Positions 49,578-59,995 of a stretch of DNA of 64,000 nt are shown here, piece by piece. Each line of letters starts with the position of its first letter. The stretch's first letter is position 1. Under the pieces are notes generated by a model, which was not told the origin of the DNA, searched no databases, and saw only the letters and a list, made by a program, of their open reading frames with translations. The translations under genes and the position numbers were made by a program. Source of the DNA: Verrucomicrobiaceae bacterium (GTDB taxonomy: Bacteria; Pseudomonadota; Gammaproteobacteria; Pseudomonadales; CAMLJR01); assembly GCA_028293825.1 (NCBI GenBank), contig JAQGNY010000026.1, forward strand, positions 1-64,000, given 5' to 3'.

Positions 49578-50747
49578 CTACTGACCTTTCTTGAGTTTAT
49601 AGACGTCGACTGGCTGCGCCGAGTCGCCCATGTTGTTGCCAAACGCATTGCGTTCATAAGTAACTACGGCGGCGAGATCAACTTCGTTCAGCTGACCACC
49701 AAATGCCTGCATCGCTGTGCCGGCTTTACCGTGAATAACAATGCCGAGGTGCGTTTTGATGTCGCCGGTAGCAATAGCGCTTTTCGCAAGCGGTTTACCG
49801 ATGCCGCCTTCACCATTAACACCGTGACAGGCCACGCAGGTCCGTTCGTAAACGCCTTTGCCGCGCTCAACCAACTCCGGCAGCGTGAACTCTTTTTCCA
49901 TCAACGCTTTCAACTCGGTGGCTTCGGCTTTCTTCTTGCCAAGCCACGCGTCGTATTCGTCTTGCGAGACGACGTTGACCACGATCGGCATAAAGCCGTG
50001 ATCGCGGCCACACAACTCCGCGCACTGCCCGCGGAAGATGCCGGTTTTGATCGCCTTGGTATGCGCTTCGTTAACAAAGCCAGGGATCGCATCGCGCTTG
50101 ACCGCCAGCTCCGGTACCCACCACGAGTGGATCACGTCGTTGCCGGTAACCAGGAAGCGCACTTTTTTGTTAACAGGAAGGTAGAGCGGTTCGTCTACTT
50201 CGAGCAGATAGTCCTGCCCCTTGGCTTCCTCGTTGTAAATCTCCGATTGCGGGGTGCGCAACGAGCTGAAGAAACTGACGTTATTGCCTTGCGGATCAAT
50301 GTACTCGTATTTCCACTTCCACTGATAACCGGTGATCATGACATCGAGATCGGCGCTTTTATTGTCATATATTTCTAACAGGGTTTTAGTCGCGGGGAAC
50401 GCGAGCCCAATCAGAATGACGAAAGGCACGATGGTCCACGCGATTTCAAGCGTGGTGCTTTCATGGAACTGCGACGCTACTGCACCGCGCGATTTACGGA
50501 AGGCAAATACCGTATAAAACATCGCGCCGAATACAACAACTGAAACCCCCACGCAAATCCAGAAGACAAGCATGTGCAAGCCGTAGATTTGTGCGCCGAC
50601 ATCGGTTGCGCCGATAGGCAGATTGAACTGGAACCGATGACGCCAAGATTCAGCTTCAGCAGCCCATGCCCCGTTACTGATCAGGCTGAGAAACAACAGC
50701 ACAGGACCAAGCGTCAGCTTAGACAGCCGTTTCGCTTTCAAGAACAT
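49578..50747 (-). CDS. ctaC: Cytochrome c oxidase subunit II fused to a cytochrome c domain
   Basis: CuA-bearing subunit of 389 residues: signal peptide, two membrane helices, periplasmic CuA domain with CAELCGRDHGFM, then a C-terminal cytochrome c domain with CVACH and a Met ligand. This caa3-like fusion is usual in Pseudomonas-type aa3 oxidases. The ATG at 50747 is preferred to a TTG at 50762 because GGAG stands nine bases before it. First gene of ctaC-ctaD-ctaG-ctaE. Confidence 0.95.
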   Translation of the reverse strand: MFLKAKRLSKLTLGPVLLFLSLISNGAWAAEAESWRHRFQFNLPIGATDVGAQIYGLHMLVFWICVGVSVVVFGAMFYTVFAFRKSRGAVASQFHESTTLEIAWTIVPFVILIGLAFPATKTLLEIYDNKSADLDVMITGYQWKWKYEYIDPQGNNVSFFSSLRTPQSEIYNEEAKGQDYLLEVDEPLYLPVNKKVRFLVTGNDVIHSWWVPELAVKRDAIPGFVNEAHTKAIKTGIFRGQCAELCGRDHGFMPIVVNVVSQDEYDAWLGKKKAEATELKALMEKEFTLPELVERGKGVYERTCVACHGVNGEGGIGKPLAKSAIATGDIKTHLGIVIHGKAGTAMQAFGGQLNEVDLAAVVTYERNAFGNNMGDSAQPVDVYKLKKGQ

Positions 50748-51191
50748 CTCCCGTGTCTCCAAGGTTGAGTGTTAATTGTGCCCGCGCCAGCAATGCGCAA
50801 TTACAACGTGGCTGAAACAGAAATCGTACCGACTTCTATCGCCTTGCTGCGGATGCATATTGTGATGCGATTATTTTACGGCGCGAACCGCCGCAGACGT
50901 CTGAATTTTTCGCCGCACGCGACATTAGGGTGCGACAAAACGCCGCAATTATAACCTCGGCGCAAATGCTTATGCCACAAAATTGCCACACAAATAGGCG
51001 GGAATCAGGATATAGAAATCAAGCACAACATATTAGTGGTTATTTGTTCGCGCAGCACAAAATGTGGTGCGCGCAACACATGGTCACGCCAACATAAAGC
51101 GTGAAAATCGTTTTTGGATTCTGATTATTTTCGCAATTCATCGAGCGCGCGCTGCCTTTCTTCCGACACGAGCAAATTTGATGGCTTCAAA
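50748..51191. promoter_or_regulatory. 444-bp gap upstream of the oxidase genes
   Basis: No confident gene. On the minus strand a perfect TATAAT lies at 50953-50948, about 200 bases before ctaC, without a convincing -35 at 16-18 bp; it is the best promoter candidate. Bases 51125-51191 hold an open minus-strand frame that reads like a protein end and may belong to the neighbouring gene through a frameshift (see findings). Confidence 0.35.
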
Positions 51192-51470
51192 TCAGCGCAG
51201 CGAGCCCACGTATTTTTTGAATACCGGGGTGCCTTGCTCGACTGCAACGGGTATCGGCTCCTTCACGCTACCCTCGCCAAACATCAATGCCTCGAAACGA
51301 TCGGCCAGCCGCGACAGATCCGCATCCGCCTGCTCGCGCGTGACGCGCAGTACCTCAAGCGCGTAATCAGTGTTTTGCGCCATCCATACCGTGTCGATCA
51401 CACGACCGCACTTTCGCCGCAGTAACACGTACAGATGTGCCGCTGTTGCAAACTTGTCATCGCTGGTCAT
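51192..51470 (-). CDS. Small unknown protein downstream of amtB
   Basis: Protein of 92 residues, helical and charged (AAHLYVLLRRKCGRVIDTVWM, ALEVLRVTREQADADLSRLADRFEAL), no signal or membrane helix. GGAG is eight bases before the ATG. It is 34 bases downstream of amtB on the same strand, so it may be co-transcribed from the sigma-54 promoter. An A6 run near its end could mark a frameshift. Family not recognised. Confidence 0.72.
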   Translation of the reverse strand: MTSDDKFATAAHLYVLLRRKCGRVIDTVWMAQNTDYALEVLRVTREQADADLSRLADRFEALMFGEGSVKEPIPVAVEQGTPVFKKYVGSLR

Positions 51471-51504
51471 TACCGCAACTCCAAACTACGCACCGGTTTC
51501 GCAC

Positions 51505-52860
51505 TCAGGCGATTTGTTCCCCGTGCTGGGTGACATCGAGTCCGGCATGCTCCTGCGCCGGCGTGACGCGTAGACCAAAAATCCACGCGACTATTTTTAG
51601 AATGATAAAAGTCATTGCTGCGCTGTAACAAAAAGTGGCGATGACACCGAGCGCCTGTACCGCCAGATTGCCAGTGACACCGCCAACGCTGGGCCGCGCG
51701 AAGACGCCGGTAAGCAGCGCGCCAATAATGCCGCCGACACCGTGGATACCGAATACATCGAGTGAATCATCGGCGCCGAGCAAGCGCTTCAATGCCGTCG
51801 CGCCCCAATAACATCCCGCGCCAGCTGCCAAGCCAATGCATAAAGCGCCGCCGACATCGACAAACCCTGCGGCCGGTGTAATCGCCACCAAACCGGCAAC
51901 CGCACCCGAACAGGCGCCGAGCAACGTGGCGCGCGAGCGCACCAACGATTCCACTAACATCCACGTCAGTGAGGCCGTGGCCGTCGCTATTTGTGTGACC
52001 AACATAGCCATGCCGGCACGACCATCCGCCGCGCCCGCCGAGCCCGCATTGAAGCCGAACCAGCCGACCCACAACAACGAAGCGCCGACCAATGTGAAGC
52101 CCAAGTTGTACGGAATAAATGCCTCGCGCCCATAACCTTCGCGCCGTCCCAACACGTAAGCGCAAACCAATCCGGCGGCACCAGCGTTGATATGCACCAC
52201 GGTACCGCCGGCGAAATCGAGCGCGCCCATGGCCGCGAGCCAGCCGGTCGGCTCCCATACCCAATGCGCGATCGGCGCGTAAACGAACAGCGACCACAAT
52301 GTGATAAACGCGGCGAGCGGGGGAAACCGAATGCGTTCGGCGAACGCGCCAGTAATCAATGCCGGCGTAATGATCGCGAACGTCATTTGGAACATGATGA
52401 AAACAGATTCGGGAATGGTCGGCGCGATATGACTGACGCTCAAAGTCGCCTCGCTTTTTACGAAACTAAGTCCATTCAAAAAAACGCGATCGAAACCGCC
52501 GATAAAGCCGCCGCCCGGCGTGAACGCCAAGCTGTATCCAATCACAACCCAAAGCACCGTCACGATCGAACAGGTAAAGAAACTTTGCAGCGCCGTCGAC
52601 AGCACATTTTTTTTGCGCACCATGCCGCCATAAAAGAGCGCTAAGCCGGGAATCGTCATCAACAAAACCAGCGCGGTGGACGCAAGCATCCACGCGGTAT
52701 CGCCTGAATTAATTTTGTCGAAACCGGTAACAAACGGATGCGTTGGCGCCGCCTCTTCAGCAGCGGCTAATTGAATTGAAAATAAATAAATACTTAAGCA
52801 GGAGAAAAAATTTAAAAACTTTTTTTTCAATATCGCACGCGCCACAGCTTCAAACGACAT
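51505..52860 (-). CDS. amtB: Ammonium transporter AmtB
   Basis: Membrane ammonium channel of 451 residues: N-terminal signal sequence (to about LAAA-34), eleven hydrophobic segments, the twin pore histidines in VVHINAGAAG and FGIHGVGG, and the Phe-gate region. The usual partner glnK, a PII protein gene, is not adjacent. A sigma-54 promoter lies 66-80 bases upstream, so nitrogen control through NtrC is likely. Confidence 0.95.
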   Translation of the reverse strand: MSFEAVARAILKKKFLNFFSCLSIYLFSIQLAAAEEAAPTHPFVTGFDKINSGDTAWMLASTALVLLMTIPGLALFYGGMVRKKNVLSTALQSFFTCSIVTVLWVVIGYSLAFTPGGGFIGGFDRVFLNGLSFVKSEATLSVSHIAPTIPESVFIMFQMTFAIITPALITGAFAERIRFPPLAAFITLWSLFVYAPIAHWVWEPTGWLAAMGALDFAGGTVVHINAGAAGLVCAYVLGRREGYGREAFIPYNLGFTLVGASLLWVGWFGFNAGSAGAADGRAGMAMLVTQIATATASLTWMLVESLVRSRATLLGACSGAVAGLVAITPAAGFVDVGGALCIGLAAGAGCYWGATALKRLLGADDSLDVFGIHGVGGIIGALLTGVFARPSVGGVTGNLAVQALGVIATFCYSAAMTFIILKIVAWIFGLRVTPAQEHAGLDVTQHGEQIA

Positions 52861-52925
52861 TCCGGCAATCTCTCAATGAGTTTACTCAGACCCTTTTCGG
52901 TCGCGAGTATCGGAAGTTATTTAAC

Positions 52926-52940
52926 GCAGAATGAGTGCCA
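52926..52940 (-). promoter_or_regulatory. Sigma-54 promoter of amtB
   Basis: On the minus strand TGGCAC, five bases, CTGC: 9 of 10 to the RpoN consensus TGGCAC-N5-TTGC, with the essential GG and GC ten bases apart. Start would fall near 52914, giving a leader of about 54 bases. The rest of the 265-bp gap up to yheV shows no clear NtrC palindrome. Confidence 0.75.
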
Positions 52941-53125
52941 ACTTTTTCCGAGAATTACGCGCACAGAAAAAATGCGGCACTTGCGAACAGTTGCGCGGTT
53001 TTTTTTGCGGGCTATTGATTTTCGTCAATTTTTTGTAGCGGATACAGCGCTCACTCGGTGGGCACTGCGTTTCAATATGCTCTATTACGGCACATCGGCA
53101 CTGTTTTAAATTCCATTTAAGCGAG

Positions 53126-53398
53126 TTAATGATCGCGTCGTTTCGCGCCGGGATTTGATTCCAATACGCGGACGTAGGTAATTTCATCTTCATGCTCTAA
53201 TGGCTTTTCGCCCACGCGAGGCTGATTGACCCGCGTCGTTAATTCGATCGGCTTGCCGTTTTCATCGAGCGCATCACGATAGCCGCAATTAACGCATTCG
53301 CGCACACGCTGATTTTCTTCGCTGTCATACATCACGATTTTGTCCATCTGCGCACAGCGCGGACATACGGCCCCGGCAATAAAACGTCGCGGCATCAT
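53126..53398 (-). CDS. yheV: YheV-family zinc-ribbon protein
   Basis: Protein of 90 residues beginning RRFIAGAVCPRC, with cysteines at 12, 15, 35 and 38 forming a zinc ribbon as in E. coli YheV, plus a longer acidic tail. Function unknown. It overlaps the prlC stop by four bases, the same pairing with prlC as in other gammaproteobacteria. Confidence 0.88.
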   Translation of the reverse strand: MMPRRFIAGAVCPRCAQMDKIVMYDSEENQRVRECVNCGYRDALDENGKPIELTTRVNQPRVGEKPLEHEDEITYVRVLESNPGAKRRDH

Positions 53399-55461
53399 GC
53401 TGCTTGCGCTCCAATACCGCAGTGACGAAGCAATGCGTCCACGGACGGTTTGCGGCCGCGAAATGCGACGAACATCGCCATCGGCTCGCGCGAGCCGCCG
53501 CGCTCAAGCAATTCGTGCAAAAAGCGCGCGCCGGTGTCGCGATTAAAAATGCCTTCTTCCTCGAATGCGAAAAACGCATCGGCCGATAACACTTCGGCCC
53601 ATTTATAACTGTAATAACCGGCCGCGTAACCGCCGGCAAAAATATGTGAAAAGCTGTGCTGAAAACGATTGAATGCCGGCGGCGCATAAATAGCGATTTG
53701 ATTGCGTACTGCTTCAATTATTTCTTGCACCGGCCGCGGCTGCGCGGCGTTGTAGTCGCGATGCAATTTGAAATCGAATAATGAAAATTCGATTTGCCGC
53801 ATCATAAATAATCCCGCTTGGAAATTTTTCGCCGCCAGCATTTTATCCAGCAACTCCTGCGGAAGCGGCGCGCCGGTTTGATAATGCGATGATATCAGCG
53901 GAATTGCGCTCGGCTCCCAGCACCAATTTTCAAGAAACTGACTCGGCAGTTCGACCGCGTCCCACGCCACCGCATTAATGCCTGCCACCGACATCGCGTT
54001 AATTGTGGTCAGCATGTGATGCAGGCCGTGACCGAATTCGTGAAACAGTGTGGTGACGTCGCTGTGTGTTAACAGCGACGGCGTCGACGCGGTAGGCGCG
54101 CTGAAATTGCAGATAAGAAACGCCACCGGCAATTGCACGGCGCCATCAGTGTCGATACGGCGCGAGCGACAATTGTCCATCCACGCACCACCGCGTTTGC
54201 CGCTACGCGCGTACAAATCCAAATAACAGCGTGCGATGACGTCGGCGCCACGATGCAAATTAAACACCTGAACATCGGGATGCCAGGTCGCAATGCTGGT
54301 ATCGGCGATAAATTTCACCGCGAATAATTTTTCGACGACAGCGAATAAACCGCTCAGCACTTTATGCGCGGGAAAATAAACACGCAGCTCTTCCTGCGAC
54401 AGCGCGTAGCGGGCGACGCGTAATTTTTCGCTCGCGAACGGCACGTCCCACGCCTGCAAATCGGGCAGATTTAATTCGCGGGCGGCGAAATCCTGCAACT
54501 CGCGGTATTCGGTTTGCGCCAGTGGACGCGTGCGCACGGCGAGGTCTTCAAGAAACTCCACCACCGCGTCAGTGCTTTCCGCCATTTTTGTCGCGAGCGA
54601 ATATTCCGCGTAATTGGCAAAACCGAGCAGCTGCGCCAGCTCGTAACGCAACGCTAAAATTTCATCGATCAGCGCGGAGTTATCCCACTGACCGGCCTGC
54701 GGGCCCTGCTCGGAAGCGCGCGTGGCATAGGCCGTATACAACTCGCGACGCAACTCGCGGTTCTCGCCGTATTGCATCAACGGCAGATAGGCGGGCGCGT
54801 CAAGCGTCAGCACATAACCATCCAGCTCGCGGGTTTTTGCCGACTGTTGATACATTTGCAAGGCGGTGTCTGGAATGCCGACCAACTCGGATTTATTCGT
54901 AATATGTTTGAACCAACCCTGCGTCGCATCGAGCACATTGTTCGAAAACCGCGTGCTCAGCTCCGCTAATTTTTGCCGCAACTCGCCGTAGCGAACTTTG
55001 GCAGCGCCTTCGAGCGCCACACCGGACAGGCGAAAATCGCGCACCGCGTTGTCGATCACTTTGCGCCGGGCTTCATCGAGCTCGGCAAACGTGGCACTTT
55101 GTTTGAGCTTTAAATAGGCGTCGTAAAGGCGGCGGTTTTGCCCGAGCTGCGTGCCGTACTCGGTCAACAGCGGCAACACGGTTTCATAGGCGCTGCGCCA
55201 CTCCGGCGTGTTGGTCACACCGTTCAAATGACCGACCGGCGCCCAAGTTTTTTCCAGGCGATTTTCGAGCGCTTCCAGCGGTTCGACAAAGTTTTGCCAG
55301 GTCGGCGCGGTTACCGTATCTAACAGCTCCTCTATAGCGCGTCGATTATTTGCCAGCAATTCGGTAAACGCCGCTTCGACGGCCTGCGGCTGCAGCGCGG
55401 GGAAATCCGGTAATTCGGTATCGCGCAAAAAAGGATTGATCGCCACGTCGCTCGCCGCCAT
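53395..55461 (-). CDS. prlC: Oligopeptidase A
   Basis: Cytosolic M3 zinc peptidase of 688 residues that degrades oligopeptides and signal peptides. The zinc site HEFGHGLHH starts at 474, close to its position in E. coli. The ATG at 55461 gives the family length and has GGTGA upstream; ATG or other starts at 55482 and 55575 would add basic residues unlike the family. Confidence 0.95.
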   Translation of the reverse strand: MAASDVAINPFLRDTELPDFPALQPQAVEAAFTELLANNRRAIEELLDTVTAPTWQNFVEPLEALENRLEKTWAPVGHLNGVTNTPEWRSAYETVLPLLTEYGTQLGQNRRLYDAYLKLKQSATFAELDEARRKVIDNAVRDFRLSGVALEGAAKVRYGELRQKLAELSTRFSNNVLDATQGWFKHITNKSELVGIPDTALQMYQQSAKTRELDGYVLTLDAPAYLPLMQYGENRELRRELYTAYATRASEQGPQAGQWDNSALIDEILALRYELAQLLGFANYAEYSLATKMAESTDAVVEFLEDLAVRTRPLAQTEYRELQDFAARELNLPDLQAWDVPFASEKLRVARYALSQEELRVYFPAHKVLSGLFAVVEKLFAVKFIADTSIATWHPDVQVFNLHRGADVIARCYLDLYARSGKRGGAWMDNCRSRRIDTDGAVQLPVAFLICNFSAPTASTPSLLTHSDVTTLFHEFGHGLHHMLTTINAMSVAGINAVAWDAVELPSQFLENWCWEPSAIPLISSHYQTGAPLPQELLDKMLAAKNFQAGLFMMRQIEFSLFDFKLHRDYNAAQPRPVQEIIEAVRNQIAIYAPPAFNRFQHSFSHIFAGGYAAGYYSYKWAEVLSADAFFAFEEEGIFNRDTGARFLHELLERGGSREPMAMFVAFRGRKPSVDALLRHCGIGAQAA

Positions 55462-55625
55462 GATTTTACTTTCACCCGCCATTGATAATTTAATCGGACG
55501 CTGGCGGCATCTCGTTGTAGCGCCGCGCCGCTGTTTTTTTACATTGAGCTTTCTATATTGAGTGCGCGCGACCATTAATCAATGTCGCGCGTCGCAACGC
55601 ATTGTATCAGCGCCTCGGAGCCGTC

Positions 55626-56171
55626 ATGCACAACGATTCAATCCGCCGTTTTGGCGACAAATTTCCACAACTGGGCGCCGCCGTTTTGATCGACCCCAGC
55701 GCGGTCGTCATCGGCGATGTGGTGTTTGGCGACGACTGTTCGGTGTGGCCGCTGGCGGCCATTCGCGCTGACGTCAACGCCATCCGCATTGGCGCGCGCA
55801 GCAACGTGCAGGATGGCTCGGTGCTGCATGTCACGCACGCCAGCGCATCTCAACCGCAGGGTTTCGCGCTGATTATTGGCGATGAAGTGACGGTCGGGCA
55901 CAAAGCGATTTTGCACGGTTGTCGTATCGGCAATCGCGTCTTGATCGGCATGGGCGCGACGGTAATGGACGGCGCGATTGTTGAGGATAACGTCATCGTC
56001 GGCGCCGGCAGTTTGGTGGCTCCGGGCAAAACTCTGGCGGCGGGTTTTCTCTACAAGGGCAGTCCGGCGCAAGCGGCGCGCCCGTTAAGCGCCAGGGAAA
56101 TCGAATCAATTGCCTACAATGCCAATCACTACGTCAAGCTGAAGGATAAATATCTGGCGATGAATTCTTGA
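55626..56171 (+). CDS. Gamma-class carbonic anhydrase-like protein
   Basis: Left-handed beta-helix protein of 181 residues (YrdA/CaiE/PaaY group). Hexapeptide repeats run from about 25 to 145, with metal-ligand histidines in VLHVTH and VGHKAILHGC. Whether it is an active carbonic anhydrase cannot be told. CGGAG stands before the ATG at 55626. It diverges from prlC, its usual neighbour in Pseudomonas. Confidence 0.9.
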   Translation: MHNDSIRRFGDKFPQLGAAVLIDPSAVVIGDVVFGDDCSVWPLAAIRADVNAIRIGARSNVQDGSVLHVTHASASQPQGFALIIGDEVTVGHKAILHGCRIGNRVLIGMGATVMDGAIVEDNVIVGAGSLVAPGKTLAAGFLYKGSPAQAARPLSAREIESIAYNANHYVKLKDKYLAMNS

Positions 56172-56195
56172 TCGGCTGGATTCTTGATTGAAAGA

Positions 56196-56217
56196 GGGCG
56201 CAATAAATTGCGCCCTA
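56196..56217. repeat. REP-like palindrome between the carbonic anhydrase gene and aroE
   Basis: Perfect inverted repeat AGGGCGCAA / TTGCGCCCT with a TAAA loop and no T-run, in a convergent gap. It shares the GCGCAA core with the element at 19366-19389. It may serve as a shared terminator. Confidence 0.5.
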
Positions 56218-56285
56218 CGAAATCATGAATTGAATACACTGTGCGCCCGGCAGGGGCGTGATTTATAAGGCCCAAATTGCCGGGA

Positions 56286-57136
56286 TTAATGACCGCTCAA
56301 ACTGGCGCGCAACATATCGATCACCGGCCGCGTTGCCGGCCGCACACCGCGCCAGATGCAAAACGATTCGGCGGCTTGTTCGACCAACATGCCGAGTCCA
56401 TCTGCCACCGCCCATGCGGCTTCGCTAGCGGCCCAGCGCATGAATGGCGTCGGCGCGGAGCCATAAGTCATGTCGTAGCAGCTGCAACCGTCGCTCAAAA
56501 TATCGCCCGGCAGCGGCGGCAATTCGCCCTGCAAACCGGCGCTGGTGCCGTTGATCAGAAGGTCGTAACGATTGCCGACCAGCGCATCGTAGCTGCAGGC
56601 GCGCACTTCACCGAGGTCGGCGAATTCGCGCGCCAGCTGCTGCGCCTTATCAACACTGCGATTCACAATCACTACTAGCGCCGGATGGCGTTTCAGCAGC
56701 GGTTCGAGAATGCCGCGCACCGCACCGCCGGCGCCGAGCAGCAGCACGCGTTTACCGGTAATTTCCCACGCCAGATTCTGCTCGATGTCGCGCACCAGGC
56801 CGACGCCATCAGTGTTATCGCCATAAATACTGCCGTCGCCCTGCGCGGCCAGCGTATTGGCAGCGCCGGCCCGCCGCGCGCGCCCGCTCAACTCATGCGC
56901 GAACGCGCAGGCATCGAGCTTGAACGGCACGGTGATATTGAGGCCGTTGCCGCCGCCGGCAAAAAAGGCCTGCGCCGCCGCGACGAAACCGCCAAGCTCG
57001 ACCAACTGGGTGCGATAACTGAGTTGCTGGCCGGTTTGTTCGGCAAAGGCGGTGTGAATTTGCGGCGAGCGGCTGTGCTTGATCGGGTTACCGAATACGG
57101 CATAGCGACCGGCGTTTTGCGTAGCGAGTTGTTCCA

Positions 57137-57137
<1 letters not shown>
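56286..57137 (-). CDS. aroE: Shikimate dehydrogenase
   Basis: NADPH-dependent step of aromatic amino acid synthesis. It has 283 residues with YAVFGNPIKHSRSPQIHTAF (shikimate site), the catalytic Lys in NITVPFKLDAC and VLLLGAGGAVRGILEPL (NADP site). The ATG at 57137 forms a TGATG overlap with the hemF stop, preferred to one four codons upstream. Confidence 0.95.
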
Positions 57138-58144
<1,007 letters not shown>

Positions 58145-58151
58145 TTAGCAC

Positions 58152-58712
58152 TTATCCTTGGCGCAACAGCCGATCGCTGCGCAAATCCTTGATCGCGGTC
58201 GGACCGCGCTGATCGCCGCGCTGTCCGGGCAGCACGTAGTCGAGTCGCTCGCAAAAATAATGCCTCACCTGCAATGCATTAATCGCAGCCGGCCGCCCGC
58301 TCGGATTGGCCGATGTCGACACTATCGGACCACCGAAGGCGGCGCACAGTGCAATGATTGTTGGGTGAGCGCTCACTCGCAGTGCGACGCTCGAGTTTCC
58401 GCCGGAAATCCAAGCGGGGATCAACCCGCTATGTGGCACCAGCCAAGTCAGCGGGCCGGGCCAGCCAGCCTCAAGCTTTTCTCTTTCTTGGGCAGATAAA
58501 CCATCCAGCAGCGGCTCGAATTGGCCGATCGACGCGGCCACCAGGATCAGACCTTTTTTGGGATCGCGCTGTTTTAGCGCAAGCACGCGGTCGACGGCGA
58601 GCGGGTCTAATGGGTCGCAGCCCAAACCCCAAACGCCTTCGGTCGGGTAGGCGATGACACCGCCGGATTGAAGCGCCAGCGCAGCGCGGCGAATATGAAA
58701 GCGATTGATCAT
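58152..58712 (-). CDS. tsaC: L-threonylcarbamoyladenylate synthase TsaC
   Basis: YrdC-domain enzyme of 186 residues making the intermediate for the t6A modification of tRNA. The motif GGVIAYPTEGVWGLGCDP and the KxR-type nucleotide site (LALKQRDPKKGLILVA) are present, with STSANPSG near the C-terminus. It lies between dprA and hemF as in Pseudomonas and E. coli relatives. Confidence 0.95.
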   Translation of the reverse strand: MINRFHIRRAALALQSGGVIAYPTEGVWGLGCDPLDPLAVDRVLALKQRDPKKGLILVAASIGQFEPLLDGLSAQEREKLEAGWPGPLTWLVPHSGLIPAWISGGNSSVALRVSAHPTIIALCAAFGGPIVSTSANPSGRPAAINALQVRHYFCERLDYVLPGQRGDQRGPTAIKDLRSDRLLRQG

Positions 58713-58749
58713 GACGGCACGGCTAATGAAACGCGGGCTGCGAACTTAC

Positions 58750-59928
58750 TCAACCCGCCGAGACTGCGCAAGCTTCGGCACGCAAATAGCCACCGCCGCG
58801 ATTCTCCAGCAAGCCCAATAACTCAAGCTCAGCCAACGCCGCCAGCACAGCGGGAACAGCCAGAGTGACGCTTTCCAAAATCGTGTCGAGGGACGCCGGC
58901 TGAAAGCCGATAGCGGCGAACACCGCAGCTTCATCGGCGGGAAGTTCGATAGGAAGTGGCGCGGGGCGTGTTGAAGTCTGACTCAAAGTTGCGCTGATAT
59001 TTTCGCCGAGCGTTGCGCCCGACCATCCCATCAACTGGTCCAATATGTCGCGCACGTCCTGCACCAGCGTCGCGCCGTTGCGAATCAGGCTATTGCAACC
59101 GCGACTGACCGGATTGTGGATGGAGCCGGGGATCGCAAAGACCTCGCGATTTTGTTCGAGCGCCAACCGCGCCGTCACCAACGAGCCGCTTTTGACGGCG
59201 GCCTCAACCACCAATGCACCCAAGCTGAGCCCGCTGATTATGCGGTTGCGGCTGGGGAAATGCGCCGCGCGCGGCGGCGTACCGAGTGGAAACTCCGTAA
59301 TTAATGCACCACTGCGACGAATCATATCGGCCAGATCGCGATTAGCCGCTGGATAAATCCGATCCAAGCCGGTGCCCATGACCGCCACAGTTTTGCCGCC
59401 GGCATCGAGCGCCGCGCGATGCGATGCGGCGTCGATTCCCTGTGCTAATCCACTCGTTACGACGAAGCCGGCCTGAGCCAGCGCGCCGGCAAAGGTTGCC
59501 GCATCCGCCACACCTTGCCGCGTCGGCCGACGGCTGCCGACCACCGCCAACTGCGGCGCAGACAGACACGTCGAATCTCCCAACGCGTACAGCAGCGGTG
59601 GCGGATCGGTGATTTCCAACAACAACGGCGGGTAATCGGGATGCGTGACCGGCAACAGCACGGCGCCGCTTTCTTCAAGCCAGCGTTGATCGCGAAGCGC
59701 TGCTTCGCCGGCGGGAGAGTGCGATCCGCCGCGCTGCCAATCGGCGATGGACTGAATACCGAGCTCGCTGACGCCAGCTGCTTTTAGTCGCGTCGAAGAC
59801 CACTGCAACCAAAGCTCTGGATTATTGCCGTCTCGCTCAAAGCGCGCGAGACGACGCAATGCCGATGCGGTAACACCGGCTAAACGCTGCGTCAGTAACC
59901 AATGAAAAGAAGAGAAGTGTTGCGTCAT
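58750..59928 (-). CDS. dprA: DNA-processing protein DprA
   Basis: RecA loader for incoming single-stranded DNA in natural transformation, also present in many bacteria not known to be competent. It has 392 residues: Rossmann-like core with VVGSRRPTRQGVADA, SGLAQGIDAASHRAAL and SRNRIISGLSLGALVVEA, and a C-terminal winged helix (LELLGLLENRGGGYLR). The ATG at 59928 has GGAG six bases upstream; a TTG at 59940 is the alternative. Confidence 0.95.
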   Translation of the reverse strand: MTQHFSSFHWLLTQRLAGVTASALRRLARFERDGNNPELWLQWSSTRLKAAGVSELGIQSIADWQRGGSHSPAGEAALRDQRWLEESGAVLLPVTHPDYPPLLLEITDPPPLLYALGDSTCLSAPQLAVVGSRRPTRQGVADAATFAGALAQAGFVVTSGLAQGIDAASHRAALDAGGKTVAVMGTGLDRIYPAANRDLADMIRRSGALITEFPLGTPPRAAHFPSRNRIISGLSLGALVVEAAVKSGSLVTARLALEQNREVFAIPGSIHNPVSRGCNSLIRNGATLVQDVRDILDQLMGWSGATLGENISATLSQTSTRPAPLPIELPADEAAVFAAIGFQPASLDTILESVTLAVPAVLAALAELELLGLLENRGGGYLRAEACAVSAG

Positions 59929-59995
59929 CCGTGACTCCAAAGCCGCTATCCGTGCGGCATGATTTGATGGCTAGCTATTTTTGATAGGTATTCTG

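Noticed and set aside
50769-50954. A 61-codon plus-strand ORF between ctaC and the small unknown gene
   Set aside because: GTG start without ribosome binding site, no family resemblance, and it overlaps the probable promoter region of ctaC.
52979-53012. T8 run with nearby TTGCG repeats upstream of amtB as a terminator
   Set aside because: The TTGCG copies are direct, not inverted, so no stem forms before the T-run.
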